Shown: positions 1 through 7,620, numbered from the stretch's first letter. The stretch: 11,395 nucleotides of DNA from Candidatus Delongbacteria bacterium (GCA_016784425.1 JADHUQ010000063.1:1-11395), one strand, 5' to 3'. The notes: a model not told the origin generated them from the sequence alone. Program-made: numbers and translations.

Positions 1-1
1 C

Positions 2-994
2 AAAGAGCTGCTTTATCACCTCTTGCGCGATTCGCACGACATCGGCTGCTCTCCCGGCAATCTCAACAGTACCCAGGGGGTGCCGCTGGCTATCTGTAAT
101 CACCTGGCCGGGCAGCGCTGGTTCATAACTGAACTCGGTGCCAGTCACCCCGGTGAGATCGCCAGGTTGAGTCATCTGGTCAAACCGGAACTGGCGGTTA
201 TTACCAACATCGGTCACGCTCATGCCGGGCTGCTGGGTGGATTGCGGGGTGTGCAACGGACAAAAAGTGAAATATGGCAGGGGCTGGGACCCCAGGGCAG
301 CGCCATCATCCCGCTGTCTGATGAGCGGGTTGTGGAATCTGCCCGGCTTTTACGACGGATTGTTACCTGCTCGCTCGATCCCACCCGTATGGCGGATTAT
401 AACGGAGCAATCCTCAACCCCATCGAACAGGGTCGCTATCGTCTCCGCATAGAGGGGTGTGAGTGCGATTGCCCCCTGCCGGGACGCCATGGCGCCGAGC
501 TGGCCCTCATCGCCTGGACCATGGCCCGCTCTTGTGGTATGACACCAGAAGCGGTTGCCGCACGTCTTGAAGCTGGTGGGCCCGTCAGTGGCAGATTTGT
601 AATTCACGAGACACCACACGGCCGGCTGGTGGATGACAGTTATAACGCCAGTCCCGAATCGATGCGGGCTGCCTTACAGACCTTCTGCGAGTTACCGACC
701 CGCGGTCGACGGATCGCCGTACTGGCTGCAATGGGTGAACTGGGGCAATGGTCAGGACAACTTCACCGGGAAGTTGCTGAATACGCCTCCCGCTTACCGG
801 TTAACCGCTTTCTGGTGCTGGGAAATGACGCCCGGGAACTCTTCCAGGGCCTCCGGGGACACAAGAAATTTTTCCTCCAGCCGGAAGCATTGCTGAGGGA
901 GTTGCGCCGTTTGACGATGCCGGAGGATCTGCTGCTTTTTAAAGGATCAAACATTTACGGATTGGGCGAGCTGGTCCGGGAGCTGATGCATTGA
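2..994 (+). CDS. murF: UDP-N-acetylmuramoyl-tripeptide--D-Ala-D-Ala ligase MurF (5'-truncated by the window edge)
   Basis: This is a Mur ligase of the MurF type, which uses ATP to add D-Ala-D-Ala to UDP-MurNAc-tripeptide in the cytoplasm. The frame is open from the first complete codon at base 2 (reading KELLYHLL), so the true start and the N-terminal P-loop (GKTTT just before KE) lie upstream. The TTG at 23 is internal, not a start. Visible landmarks are SPGNLN followed by GVPL, ELGA-HPGEI, a TNIGHAH segment, TKSEI near base 263 (the position of the lysine carbamylated in Mur ligases), SGRF, and the C-domain signature DDSYNASPESM from base 632. Near the end KGSN replaces the usual KGSR. The TNIGHAH stretch resembles MurF of Gram-positives and deltaproteobacteria more than the Escherichia enzyme. 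About 330 residues are present of roughly 450 expected. It overlaps ftsW by four bases (TTGA). Family assignment is firm; whether it is the cell's only MurF cannot be seen here. Confidence 0.93.
   Translation, partial: KELLYHLLRDSHDIGCSPGNLNSTQGVPLAICNHLAGQRWFITELGASHPGEIARLSHLVKPELAVITNIGHAHAGLLGGLRGVQRTKSEIWQGLGPQGSAIIPLSDERVVESARLLRRIVTCSLDPTRMADYNGAILNPIEQGRYRLRIEGCECDCPLPGRHGAELALIAWTMARSCGMTPEAVAARLEAGGPVSGRFVIHETPHGRLVDDSYNASPESMRAALQTFCELPTRGRRIAVLAAMGELGQWSGQLHREVAEYASRLPVNRFLVLGNDARELFQGLRGHKKFFLQPEALLRELRRLTMPEDLLLFKGSNIYGLGELVRELMH
978..982 (+). promoter_or_regulatory. Ribosome binding site supporting the TTG start of ftsW
   Basis: GGGAG lies inside the last codons of murF, eight bases before the TTG at 991. 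No ATG or GTG in the ftsW frame occurs before the first membrane segment, so this site together with the TTGA stop-start overlap decides the start. Confidence 0.6.
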
Positions 995-2094
995 GAACGA
1001 TAAGCCGTGATACAACATCCTACCTGTTGCTGAGTGTCATCGGCCTGCTGTTTATAACGGGATTGGTGATGGTCTACAGTGCTACTTCGCCGATGCTGCT
1101 GGAAAGAGGCGACCCCTCCTGGAAGCTGCTTTTGCGACAGATTGTTGCTGGTGGCCTCGGTATCACCCTGGGTTACCTGGCTGCCCGCGTGGATTATCAT
1201 TTCCTGCATAGACTCGCCTGGCCGGCTGTAGCCCTGGCTGTGGCGATGCTGGTCCTGACGTTATCCAGTGGGGAATCGGTCCGGGGCGCCGCCCGCAGTA
1301 TCTCCCTGGGTGGCTTCTCTTTCCAGACCGCGGAAGTGGCCAAACTGGCACTACTCCTGTTTACAGCCCACCTGCTCGCACGACGGGAAATCCATGGCCG
1401 TACCGGTAGTACCGTGATACAGTGGACCACCGTTTATCTACTGACAGCTTTCCTGATTTTTCGCCAACCGGATTTCTCGACTACCGCTGTCATCACCCTG
1501 ATCGTGGTTACCCAGCTTTTCCTGGGAGGATTGCCCTGGAAGGCTCTTGGTGCATTTCTGGTTGCAATCGGCGTAGCCGCACCCCTGATGATCCTCCTGA
1601 GTGGTTATCGACTGGAACGGATCCAGTTGTTCCTGCAGGATATGTGGACACTTGACCCGCAAGCCTACCAGTTGCTGCATTCTCTGATCGCGCTGGGGCG
1701 TGGTGGCGCGACCGGTCAGGGTATCGGCGACAGCATGCAGAAACTGCTTTACCTGCCGTTGCCCTACAACGATTTCATTTTCGCCGTAATCGGTGAGGAA
1801 CTGGGATTACTGGGTACAGGCATACTGATTGCCGCTTTCGGCCTCCTGCTCTACCTGGGAGTTCGCATTATCCGCCGGGCACCGGACACCTTCGGGCGCC
1901 TGCTGGCCGCGGGAATCGTTTTTGCCATCATCTACTACGCACTGCTGCATATGCTGATCGTAGTCGGGCTGGCTCCCAACACCGGACTGCCACTGCCATT
2001 TATCAGTTACGGCGGCGCCAATCTGGTTATTCTGTTCGTGGCTCTGGGAGTATTAGTGAATATCCACCTGCAAAGCGGTAGGGAGAGAGCATGA
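991..2094 (+). CDS. ftsW: SEDS-family peptidoglycan glycosyltransferase FtsW
   Basis: This is a polytopic inner-membrane protein of the SEDS family, which polymerises lipid II into glycan strands at the septum with a partner class B PBP. The 367 residues match the family length. Several hydrophobic segments are evident (for example 11-30, 77-92, 146-157, 165-180, 186-204, 272-290, 304-326, 343-357). Signatures are GAARSISLG at 99-107, QPDFSTT at 159-165, LALGRGG-type residues at 233-239, and NDFIFAVIGEELG at 260-272, where D261 aligns with the essential SEDS aspartate. PFISYGG is at 336-342. The segment before the aspartate reads LPLPYND instead of the usual FtsW LPEAHTD. FISYGG and the division-gene context favour FtsW over RodA. 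The start is TTG, overlapping the murF stop; an internal ATG would remove the first membrane helix. It overlaps murB by ATGA. Confidence 0.93.
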   Translation: MRTISRDTTSYLLLSVIGLLFITGLVMVYSATSPMLLERGDPSWKLLLRQIVAGGLGITLGYLAARVDYHFLHRLAWPAVALAVAMLVLTLSSGESVRGAARSISLGGFSFQTAEVAKLALLLFTAHLLARREIHGRTGSTVIQWTTVYLLTAFLIFRQPDFSTTAVITLIVVTQLFLGGLPWKALGAFLVAIGVAAPLMILLSGYRLERIQLFLQDMWTLDPQAYQLLHSLIALGRGGATGQGIGDSMQKLLYLPLPYNDFIFAVIGEELGLLGTGILIAAFGLLLYLGVRIIRRAPDTFGRLLAAGIVFAIIYYALLHMLIVVGLAPNTGLPLPFISYGGANLVILFVALGVLVNIHLQSGRERA

Positions 2095-2990
2095 TCGTGA
2101 TTGGTGATCTGATCAGCAGTTACAGCGGTGTGTATAGTGAGAGTGAACCGCTCAGCCGTCACAGTACGATCCGGATCGGCGGACCAGCTGAATATTTCTG
2201 CCAACCACAGAGTGAACAGGAGTTGATGCAACTGCTCCGCTTTGTGCGGGAGGCTGATGTACCCCATGTTTTCGTCGGTCGCGGTAGCAACACTCTATTC
2301 AGTGACGAAGGTTTTCACGGGATCGTGATCCATCCCGGCTCCCGGTTGGGTAAACTGAATCTGTTGGAACCGAATCTGCTGGAAGCGGGCTGCGCCGCTG
2401 ATAACGCGACCGTGATACGTTTCTGTGCTGATAATGAACTCTCCGGTCTGGAATACCTGATCGGCGTACCGAGTACCCTGGGTGGAGCCATCGCGATGAA
2501 TGCCGGGGCCTATGGACAGGAAATCGGGAACATGGTGGAGCGGGTCAGGCTGGTGGATGCCGATGGTATAGTCGAACTGGATCGTTCAGAAATGGTATTT
2601 GCTTATCGCCGCACTGATGGATTGAAAAACCGCTTTATAGCCAAAGCCTGGCTGCGTTTGCGCAAGGTTTCAAGGGATGAGGCATATGTCACTACCCGTG
2701 AGATCCTGTCAAAGCGCAAACAGACACAGCCGTTGAACCAACCGTCACTGGGTAGCGTCTTCAAACGGGTGCCCGGCTATTTTCCCGGTCAGCTGATTGA
2801 AGAGGCCGGGTGTAAGGGGATGCGCGTGGGGGATGTTGAAGTCTCGACCCTGCATGCGAATTTTTTCGTCAACCTGGGCAACGGCACGGCGGCTGACATG
2901 GTGAAACTCATCGAGCAGGTTCAACAAAGGGTGTTGGAACATTCCGGTGTAAAACTGCCTCTGGAAATACACCTGGTAGGATTTAACTGA
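2091..2990 (+). CDS. murB: UDP-N-acetylenolpyruvoylglucosamine reductase MurB (type II)
   Basis: This FAD flavoenzyme uses NADPH to reduce UDP-GlcNAc-enolpyruvate to UDP-MurNAc in the cytoplasm. At 299 residues it has the short type II architecture without the extra loop of the Escherichia type I enzyme. The N-terminal FAD domain has STIRIGGPAEYF near 25-36, GRGSNTLFSDEGF at 63-75 and GLEYLIGVPSTLGGAIAMNAGAYG between 119 and 142. FAYRRT is at 170-175. The C-terminal substrate domain has GSVFK at 221-225, where S222 is the expected proton donor, then IEEAGCKGMRVG at 236-247, HANFFVN at 255-261 and E292 in LEIHLVG, the expected catalytic glutamate. The start codon overlaps the ftsW stop (ATGA), with AGGGAGAG just upstream. 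The MurB type is what many non-enteric proteobacteria carry. All expected catalytic residues are present. Confidence 0.96.
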   Translation: MIVIGDLISSYSGVYSESEPLSRHSTIRIGGPAEYFCQPQSEQELMQLLRFVREADVPHVFVGRGSNTLFSDEGFHGIVIHPGSRLGKLNLLEPNLLEAGCAADNATVIRFCADNELSGLEYLIGVPSTLGGAIAMNAGAYGQEIGNMVERVRLVDADGIVELDRSEMVFAYRRTDGLKNRFIAKAWLRLRKVSRDEAYVTTREILSKRKQTQPLNQPSLGSVFKRVPGYFPGQLIEEAGCKGMRVGDVEVSTLHANFFVNLGNGTAADMVKLIEQVQQRVLEHSGVKLPLEIHLVGFN

Positions 2991-3739
2991 TGACACGAAT
3001 GGCCACGCGTCGCAGCAAGCGTATCACGTTTCGTCATCTCTGGGATGCAGCCTGGAGCCATACTCTGTGGGTGGGTGGTCAGCTCACACTGTTGCTGGTA
3101 CTCACCGCACTGTTCTTTACAGCAGCCTCCTCGCTCTGTGATATAAGGCGTATCACGGTTTCAGGAAATCATTATATCAGCGACCATGACCTGGTGTCGA
3201 CACTCGAATACCAGACTGAGAACCTGCTGGTCCTGGATACAGGGCAACTCGCGGGTCAATTGCTGCAGCTGCCCTGGGTCATAGAAGCGCAGGTTAACAT
3301 CCGCCTCCTGCATCACCTGCAGATCTCAGTGACCGAAGCGGAACCGGTAGCGCTTTTCCAGAACGGCAGGGAGTGGCAAATCTGCTCCCCGAATGGAGAA
3401 CTGTTGCCCTGGCATTCGTTCAACCGTGCGTTACTCCTCCCTGCGCTGGAACTGGAGGATCATACCACACTGGCAGAGGCGTGCAGTGTGATACATCACA
3501 TTAAATCCTGCTACCCAAGGTTGTATGCCCAGTTGCGTAAGGTGACTATTGATGAGCAACTCCAGTTCCTGGTGGGTGAGAGTGAGGTCACTGCAGTGCT
3601 GGGTTGGCAGGAACTCGATCATCAACTGACCAAACTGGAGCTCTTTCTGGACCGCCCGGAAATGAAGAACGGGCAGATCACCCGTCTGGATCTGAGGTTC
3701 CAGAATAAGCTGATTGCCAGGAGAAGAACTGACACATGA
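2990..3739 (+). CDS. ftsQ: Cell division protein FtsQ/DivIB
   Basis: This is a bitopic inner-membrane divisome protein that links the cytoplasmic Z-ring machinery to FtsL, FtsB, FtsW and FtsI. The layout is classical: a basic cytoplasmic N-terminus (residues 1-26, rich in Arg and Lys), one membrane helix at about 27-49, a POTRA domain at about 51-122 starting IRRITVSGNHYIS and containing PWVIEAQV near 95-102, then a beta domain ending DLRFQNKLIARR (about 234-245), which matches the family's DLRYPN-type ending. At 249 residues the length is usual. The ATG shares one base with the murB stop (TGATG), and AGGA lies eight bases upstream. The stop overlaps ftsA-1 by ATGA. Sequence conservation in FtsQ is weak, so the call rests on the architecture, the POTRA pattern and the position directly before ftsA. 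Confidence 0.92.
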   Translation: MTRMATRRSKRITFRHLWDAAWSHTLWVGGQLTLLLVLTALFFTAASSLCDIRRITVSGNHYISDHDLVSTLEYQTENLLVLDTGQLAGQLLQLPWVIEAQVNIRLLHHLQISVTEAEPVALFQNGREWQICSPNGELLPWHSFNRALLLPALELEDHTTLAEACSVIHHIKSCYPRLYAQLRKVTIDEQLQFLVGESEVTAVLGWQELDHQLTKLELFLDRPEMKNGQITRLDLRFQNKLIARRRTDT

Positions 3740-5025
3740 AAAACCAGCAAGTGATAACAGTCGTTGACCTGGGGACCACCAAGTATGTGACACTTATTGC
3801 CCGGCTGCCTGAGGATGGTGTGCCTGACATCATGGGAATCGGCATTGAGGATGCACGGGGTATGAGTCAGGGGACTATTGTCAATATGCACGAGGCGGCT
3901 GCGGCAGTAGCCAGATCCATTGGTATGGCGGAAATGATGGCGCAGGTAAAAGCTACACCCCTCGTGGTGGGGATCACCGGACGCAACATCAGTTCGATTA
4001 ATGGGCGCGGATCCCTAAACCTGGCCGGGGACCGCCATGAGATCACCGAGATCACACCTTTGGCCCTCGAGAATGTAGTCCAGCAGGCCATTCCGGTTTT
4101 ACCGGGTGGTGAGCATATCCTGGCGCACACTTTACCCCGCGGATTCCAGCTGGACGGGCAGGTTGTACAGCAACCGATAGGAATGACCGGCTATCGACTG
4201 GACGCAGATGTACTTGTGGTCAGCAGCACCGCTTCGATTACCAACAACATCCGCAACTGTATGGAAGAGATCGGTCATACTATCGACAGTCTCGTACTGG
4301 AATCGCTGGCTGCAGGTATGGCGGTGATGACTGAAGGGGAACGCAACTATGGCAGTCTGCTGATTGATATTGGTGGAGGTACCTGTGATACATCTCTGTA
4401 TCACGGTGGCCACCTGCAGCATGTCCATGTTTTCCCCCTGGGTGGGGAACGTGTCACGCGTGATCTGGCTGAAGTGCTCAGTACCTCCCTGGATGATGCA
4501 GAGGAGCTGAAGATTATCTATGGACACGCTTCTCCCCGTGTCATCAGCGAGGATCGCCGTATCCGCGTCCCACTATTGAACAGCAGCTCCACCCAGGAGT
4601 ACACCCTCAGCTATATCGCCAGCATCATTGAATGTCGCTTGCGCGAGTACTTTGAACACAACCTGGCCGTGCTGGAACAGAGTCGCTTTGTCAGAATGCT
4701 CGAAGCGGGTGTGGTGCTTACCGGTGGCGGCAGCCTGCTCCCAGGCATCAGGGAAGTTGCCGAGGAGATTTTCCAGCGTAGCGTCCGGATTGGTGAGCCG
4801 GCTAATCTGCCGGGGATACACGACCGTTTGAACCAACCCCGTCATACCGTAGCGATCGGGTTGATCCTGTACACGGCTGCCCGCCTGGGCAGGTTGAGTG
4901 GGGAGCTGGTCAGAAAAATCGGCAATCCATTGCTCACCGCCGATATACCCAATGATCGCGCTCGCCAGGGTGAAAAGCGGCTTCAGGGCTTCTGGCAACG
5001 GATGATGAGAAAGGTGGCTCTCTGA
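3736..5025 (+). CDS. ftsA: FtsA-family cell division ATPase, first copy (intact ATP site)
   Basis: This actin-fold protein would tether FtsZ filaments to the inner membrane and recruit later divisome proteins. Its 429 residues show the FtsA order: phosphate-1 loop DLGTTK at 11-16, a 1C (SHS2) insert at about 75-162 containing GITGRNISSING and PIGMTGYRLDADV, phosphate-2 loop DIGGGTCD at 211-218, and adenosine loop TGGGS at 329-333. The C-terminal stretch 414-428 (RLQGFWQRMMRKVAL) is basic and amphipathic, as expected for the membrane-targeting helix. All three nucleotide loops look functional. The 1C domain is not Escherichia-like: HTLPRGFQLDG replaces the common HVIPQEY-type motif. The start overlaps the ftsQ stop (ATGA), with AGGAG twelve bases upstream, which is rather far. 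It is directly followed by a second FtsA paralogue. Which of the two is the functional equivalent of Escherichia FtsA cannot be decided from sequence alone. Confidence 0.92.
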   Translation: MKNQQVITVVDLGTTKYVTLIARLPEDGVPDIMGIGIEDARGMSQGTIVNMHEAAAAVARSIGMAEMMAQVKATPLVVGITGRNISSINGRGSLNLAGDRHEITEITPLALENVVQQAIPVLPGGEHILAHTLPRGFQLDGQVVQQPIGMTGYRLDADVLVVSSTASITNNIRNCMEEIGHTIDSLVLESLAAGMAVMTEGERNYGSLLIDIGGGTCDTSLYHGGHLQHVHVFPLGGERVTRDLAEVLSTSLDDAEELKIIYGHASPRVISEDRRIRVPLLNSSSTQEYTLSYIASIIECRLREYFEHNLAVLEQSRFVRMLEAGVVLTGGGSLLPGIREVAEEIFQRSVRIGEPANLPGIHDRLNQPRHTVAIGLILYTAARLGRLSGELVRKIGNPLLTADIPNDRARQGEKRLQGFWQRMMRKVAL

Positions 5026-6281
5026 TGAGTAACGGACAGGAGCTGGCGGTTGTACTGGATATTGGCTCCGCCAGGGTGCGGATGTTGATCGGGACCTTCA
5101 ATGAAGGGGAGCCGCAGGTAGAGGTCATCGGGGGGCACAGTGTACCCTCAAGCGGTATACGGGCAGCTGGGATTTACAACCACGAGGATGTGCAACGGTG
5201 TGTGATGGAATGTGTCACGCTGCTGGAAGAGGGGTACGGAGCCTCCGTGCACGAAGTGATTGTCTCAATCTCCGGGGAGAGACTGCGCTTCCGGCGACAG
5301 GCATACCGCCTGAAAGTTGGCGATCCGGCACAGGGCAAGAAAGAGATAACAGTCAGGCAGGACCACATCCAGCGGCTTTACCAGCGCATCCAGGACCAGT
5401 TTATTGAACCTGATTATGACGTACTTCACTATCACGAGCAGCTCTTTTCACTTGATGAGGGTGGCCAGGTAAAGAACCCGGTCGGTTTGAGTTCTATCGT
5501 ACTGGCTGGAAACCTGGTAGGACAGTTCTACCCTGCAACCGCCCTCGCTAATGTGCGGCGGGTAGTGGAAAGATCGGGACTGATTGTACGCGCGGTAGTC
5601 TCAGCCGGCCTGGCCTCCGCTCTGGCGGTACTGAATGAGGATGAGCTGGATCTGGGTGTATTGCTGCTGGATATCGGTGCTGAAATGACTGATATCATCG
5701 CTTTCCAGCATGGGCAGGTACAGTATGCCGGTAACCTGGCTCAGGGGGCTCATCGTATCACCCGTGATATCGCTGCCGCCTTACGGGTTGATATGACTAC
5801 GGCCGAACAGATCAAGCTCAGTTTCGGCGGGTTGCAGACAACAACTGGTGAAGATAAACGAATCGAATACACCGACTTTCGTAACACCGTGTCTACCATT
5901 GGCACTTCGGAAGTGAGACAAATTGTTCAACCCCGGGTGGAAGAGATCCTGCAACAGCTGCATCAACTGGTGGAGGAAAACCTGTTGATCGGGGGACTGG
6001 GCGGTGGAATTGTGCTCACCGGTGGTGGCAGTTGTCTGGAGGGTTTACCAGAGCTGGTCAGTCAGCTCTTTGGCAAGCCCGCCCGGCACGGACGGCCACT
6101 CAATTATAGCGGTGGTAGCGACAAATACAGTTGCGCGGATGCGACCGCGTTGGGAATGCTGCGGTGGCAGACAGATCCCGGGCGTTATCAGTTGTACCAG
6201 CGGGATCCACATCGGCTGGCCCGTTGGGTCAGGGGATTGCAGAAACGAACAATCAAGAAAATGGACAGGATATTTAACTGA
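5025..6281 (+). CDS. FtsA-family protein, second copy, with degenerate phosphate-2 loop
   Basis: This 418-residue protein has the FtsA fold and would bind the membrane and probably FtsZ. The N-terminal loop reads LDIGSARVRMLIG at 11-23, with the usual lysine replaced by R17. The 1C-type insert spans about 75-160 (EVIVSISGERLRF, then NPVGLSSIVL, close to the NPVGLSG motif of classical FtsA). The phosphate-2 loop is DIGAEMTD at 216-223 instead of DIGGGTTD, so two of the three loop glycines are gone. The adenosine loop LTGGGS at 331-336 is intact. The C-terminus 401-418 ends LQKRTIKKMDRIFN, a strongly basic amphipathic helix suited to membrane binding. The loss suggests weak or absent ATP hydrolysis, which is inference. 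The start shares one base with the ftsA-1 stop (TGATG), with AAGGTGG seven bases upstream, so the two are translationally coupled. It differs clearly from ftsA-1 and is not a recent duplicate. Membership of the FtsA family is confident; its role is not. Confidence 0.88.
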   Translation: MSNGQELAVVLDIGSARVRMLIGTFNEGEPQVEVIGGHSVPSSGIRAAGIYNHEDVQRCVMECVTLLEEGYGASVHEVIVSISGERLRFRRQAYRLKVGDPAQGKKEITVRQDHIQRLYQRIQDQFIEPDYDVLHYHEQLFSLDEGGQVKNPVGLSSIVLAGNLVGQFYPATALANVRRVVERSGLIVRAVVSAGLASALAVLNEDELDLGVLLLDIGAEMTDIIAFQHGQVQYAGNLAQGAHRITRDIAAALRVDMTTAEQIKLSFGGLQTTTGEDKRIEYTDFRNTVSTIGTSEVRQIVQPRVEEILQQLHQLVEENLLIGGLGGGIVLTGGGSCLEGLPELVSQLFGKPARHGRPLNYSGGSDKYSCADATALGMLRWQTDPGRYQLYQRDPHRLARWVRGLQKRTIKKMDRIFN

Positions 6282-6298
6282 CAGTTGCGGAGGAAGCA

Positions 6299-7471
6299 AT
6301 GGAGCTGGCCTTTAATCTGGATGACACTTTTGAGCAGGAAGCGCGCATACGTGTCATCGGAATCGGCGGTGGTGGTGGCAACGCCATCAACCGCATGATT
6401 ACCGAAGCTTTAAACGGCGTAGAGTTTATTACGGTAAACACCGATCATCAGGCATTGGACATGAACAGTGCCTCCAACAAACTCCAGATCGGGCGTGACA
6501 TTACCCGTGGACTGGGAGCCGGTGCTGATCCCGATGTTGGACGTCAGGCGCTCCTGGAGGAGGAGAGCGAGATTCGCGCCATGATGCAGGGGGCCGACAT
6601 GGTGTTCCTCACTGCCGGGATGGGAGGAGGTACCGGTACCGGCGCCGCCCCGGAGATTGCCCGGATTGCTTCTGAAGAGGGGGTCCTTACGGTTGGTGTC
6701 GTCACCAAGCCGTTTCTCTTTGAAGGACAGCAGCGGATGTCGCGTGCCGAGCAGGGTATCGTTGAGCTGAAGAAGCAGGTGGATACGCTGTTGGTCATTC
6801 CCAATCAGCGCCTGATGAGCGTGGTTGAAAAAACCACCTCGCTGTTTGATGCGTTTCGCCTGGCCGACAACGTGCTGTTTCAGGCGGTAAAAGGAATCGC
6901 AGACCTGATCACTATTCACGGGATGATAAATCTCGACTTTGCCGATGTACGCACCGTGATGTCGGAGATGGGTGGCGCCTTGATGGGGATCGGGGTTGCG
7001 GGCGGTGAACACCGCGCCCTGGAAGCAGCCCAGAAAGCCATCTCCAGTCCACTGCTGGATGATGTCTCCATCATGGGAGCCACCGGAGTCCTGATCAATA
7101 TCACCGGGGGTGACGATTTAACTCTTTACGATGTCCAGGATGCCACTAATGTCATCTATGAGTCTACCGGGAGCGGTGCCAATATTATCTTTGGTACTGT
7201 AGTGGACCCCTCCCTGGGTGACGAGGTGCGGGTGACGGTAATCGCCACCGGTATCCGTCAAACCGACACACCCGCTATCATCGATCTCAAGCACACCAGC
7301 GCTGCCCGCCGACCGGTGAAGCAGCAGGAGCTGTTTACTGCTGCTCCGTTGACCAATCCGGAGGTGGCAGCAACCACCCCCGAACGGGATTACCGTATCA
7401 GGAAGGAAACTGTCAAGCGAACGGAAGAAGATCTCGAAATTCCCACTTTCCTGCGCCGCCAGATGGACTGA
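6299..7471 (+). CDS. ftsZ: Cell division GTPase FtsZ
   Basis: This tubulin homologue assembles into the cytoplasmic Z-ring that directs septation. At 390 residues it has the usual length and order: a short N-tail, the nucleotide-binding start VIGIGGGGGNAINRM at 19-33, the tubulin signature GGGTGTGA at 109-116, and the synergy (T7) loop NLDFADV at 211-217, whose D213 and D216 supply the catalytic acids. The C-domain contains GVLINITGGDDLTL at 263-276 and DEVRVTVIATG at 308-318. A variable linker of roughly 55 residues follows, and the conserved C-terminal peptide DLEIPTFLRRQMD at 378-390 is the docking site for FtsA. GTPase residues are complete. GMINLDF and SIMGATG differ from the common gammaproteobacterial forms. 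A strong Shine-Dalgarno (GGAGGA, 6289-6294) precedes the ATG; the 17-base gap after ftsA-2 fits the high FtsZ output needed. A terminator follows, and no lpxC is present. Confidence 0.98.
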   Translation: MELAFNLDDTFEQEARIRVIGIGGGGGNAINRMITEALNGVEFITVNTDHQALDMNSASNKLQIGRDITRGLGAGADPDVGRQALLEEESEIRAMMQGADMVFLTAGMGGGTGTGAAPEIARIASEEGVLTVGVVTKPFLFEGQQRMSRAEQGIVELKKQVDTLLVIPNQRLMSVVEKTTSLFDAFRLADNVLFQAVKGIADLITIHGMINLDFADVRTVMSEMGGALMGIGVAGGEHRALEAAQKAISSPLLDDVSIMGATGVLINITGGDDLTLYDVQDATNVIYESTGSGANIIFGTVVDPSLGDEVRVTVIATGIRQTDTPAIIDLKHTSAARRPVKQQELFTAAPLTNPEVAATTPERDYRIRKETVKRTEEDLEIPTFLRRQMD

Positions 7472-7511
7472 CCTCAACAGAGATGGAGTCGAGTCGGCCA
7501 TTTTAGACCCT

Positions 7512-7548
7512 GGGTGAAAGCAGATCAGCAACTGTTTTCACCCTTTTT
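7512..7548 (+). terminator. Rho-independent terminator of the division operon
   Basis: A 12-bp stem (7512-7523 paired with 7532-7543, one G-T pair) surrounds the 8-base loop ATCAGCAA and is followed by five T residues at 7544-7548. It lies 40 bases after the ftsZ stop and should end transcription from the murF-ftsZ unit. Confidence 0.93.
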
Positions 7549-7592
7549 GTCTCACACAATCAGCAGAGCTGTCTGTACCGGTCTAATTTGCT

Positions 7593-7620
7593 TTGACTTC
7601 CGTAGCGGGGTGGCTATTTT
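7593..7620 (+). promoter_or_regulatory. Predicted sigma-70 promoter for tRNA-Arg
   Basis: TTGACT (7593-7598) and TATTTT (7615-7620) are separated by 16 bases, giving 5/6 and 4/6 matches to the -35 and -10 consensus. The predicted start near 7627 is about 20 bases before the tRNA, and the site lies after the ftsZ terminator, so the tRNA has its own transcription unit. Prediction only. Confidence 0.6.

Noticed and set aside
23..25. TTG at 23 as the real start of murF
   Set aside because: The frame continues upstream to the window edge with KELLYHL, the residues that follow the MurF P-loop, so the gene is truncated, not short.
4573..4998. Minus-strand open frame of 141 codons within ftsA-1
   Set aside because: It is antisense to conserved FtsA motifs, including the adenosine loop; no family resemblance.
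6410..7012. Long open frame (200 codons) on the minus strand opposite ftsZ
   Set aside because: It lies wholly inside the well-supported ftsZ, its translation has no recognisable domain, and it is explained by codon bias of the opposite strand.
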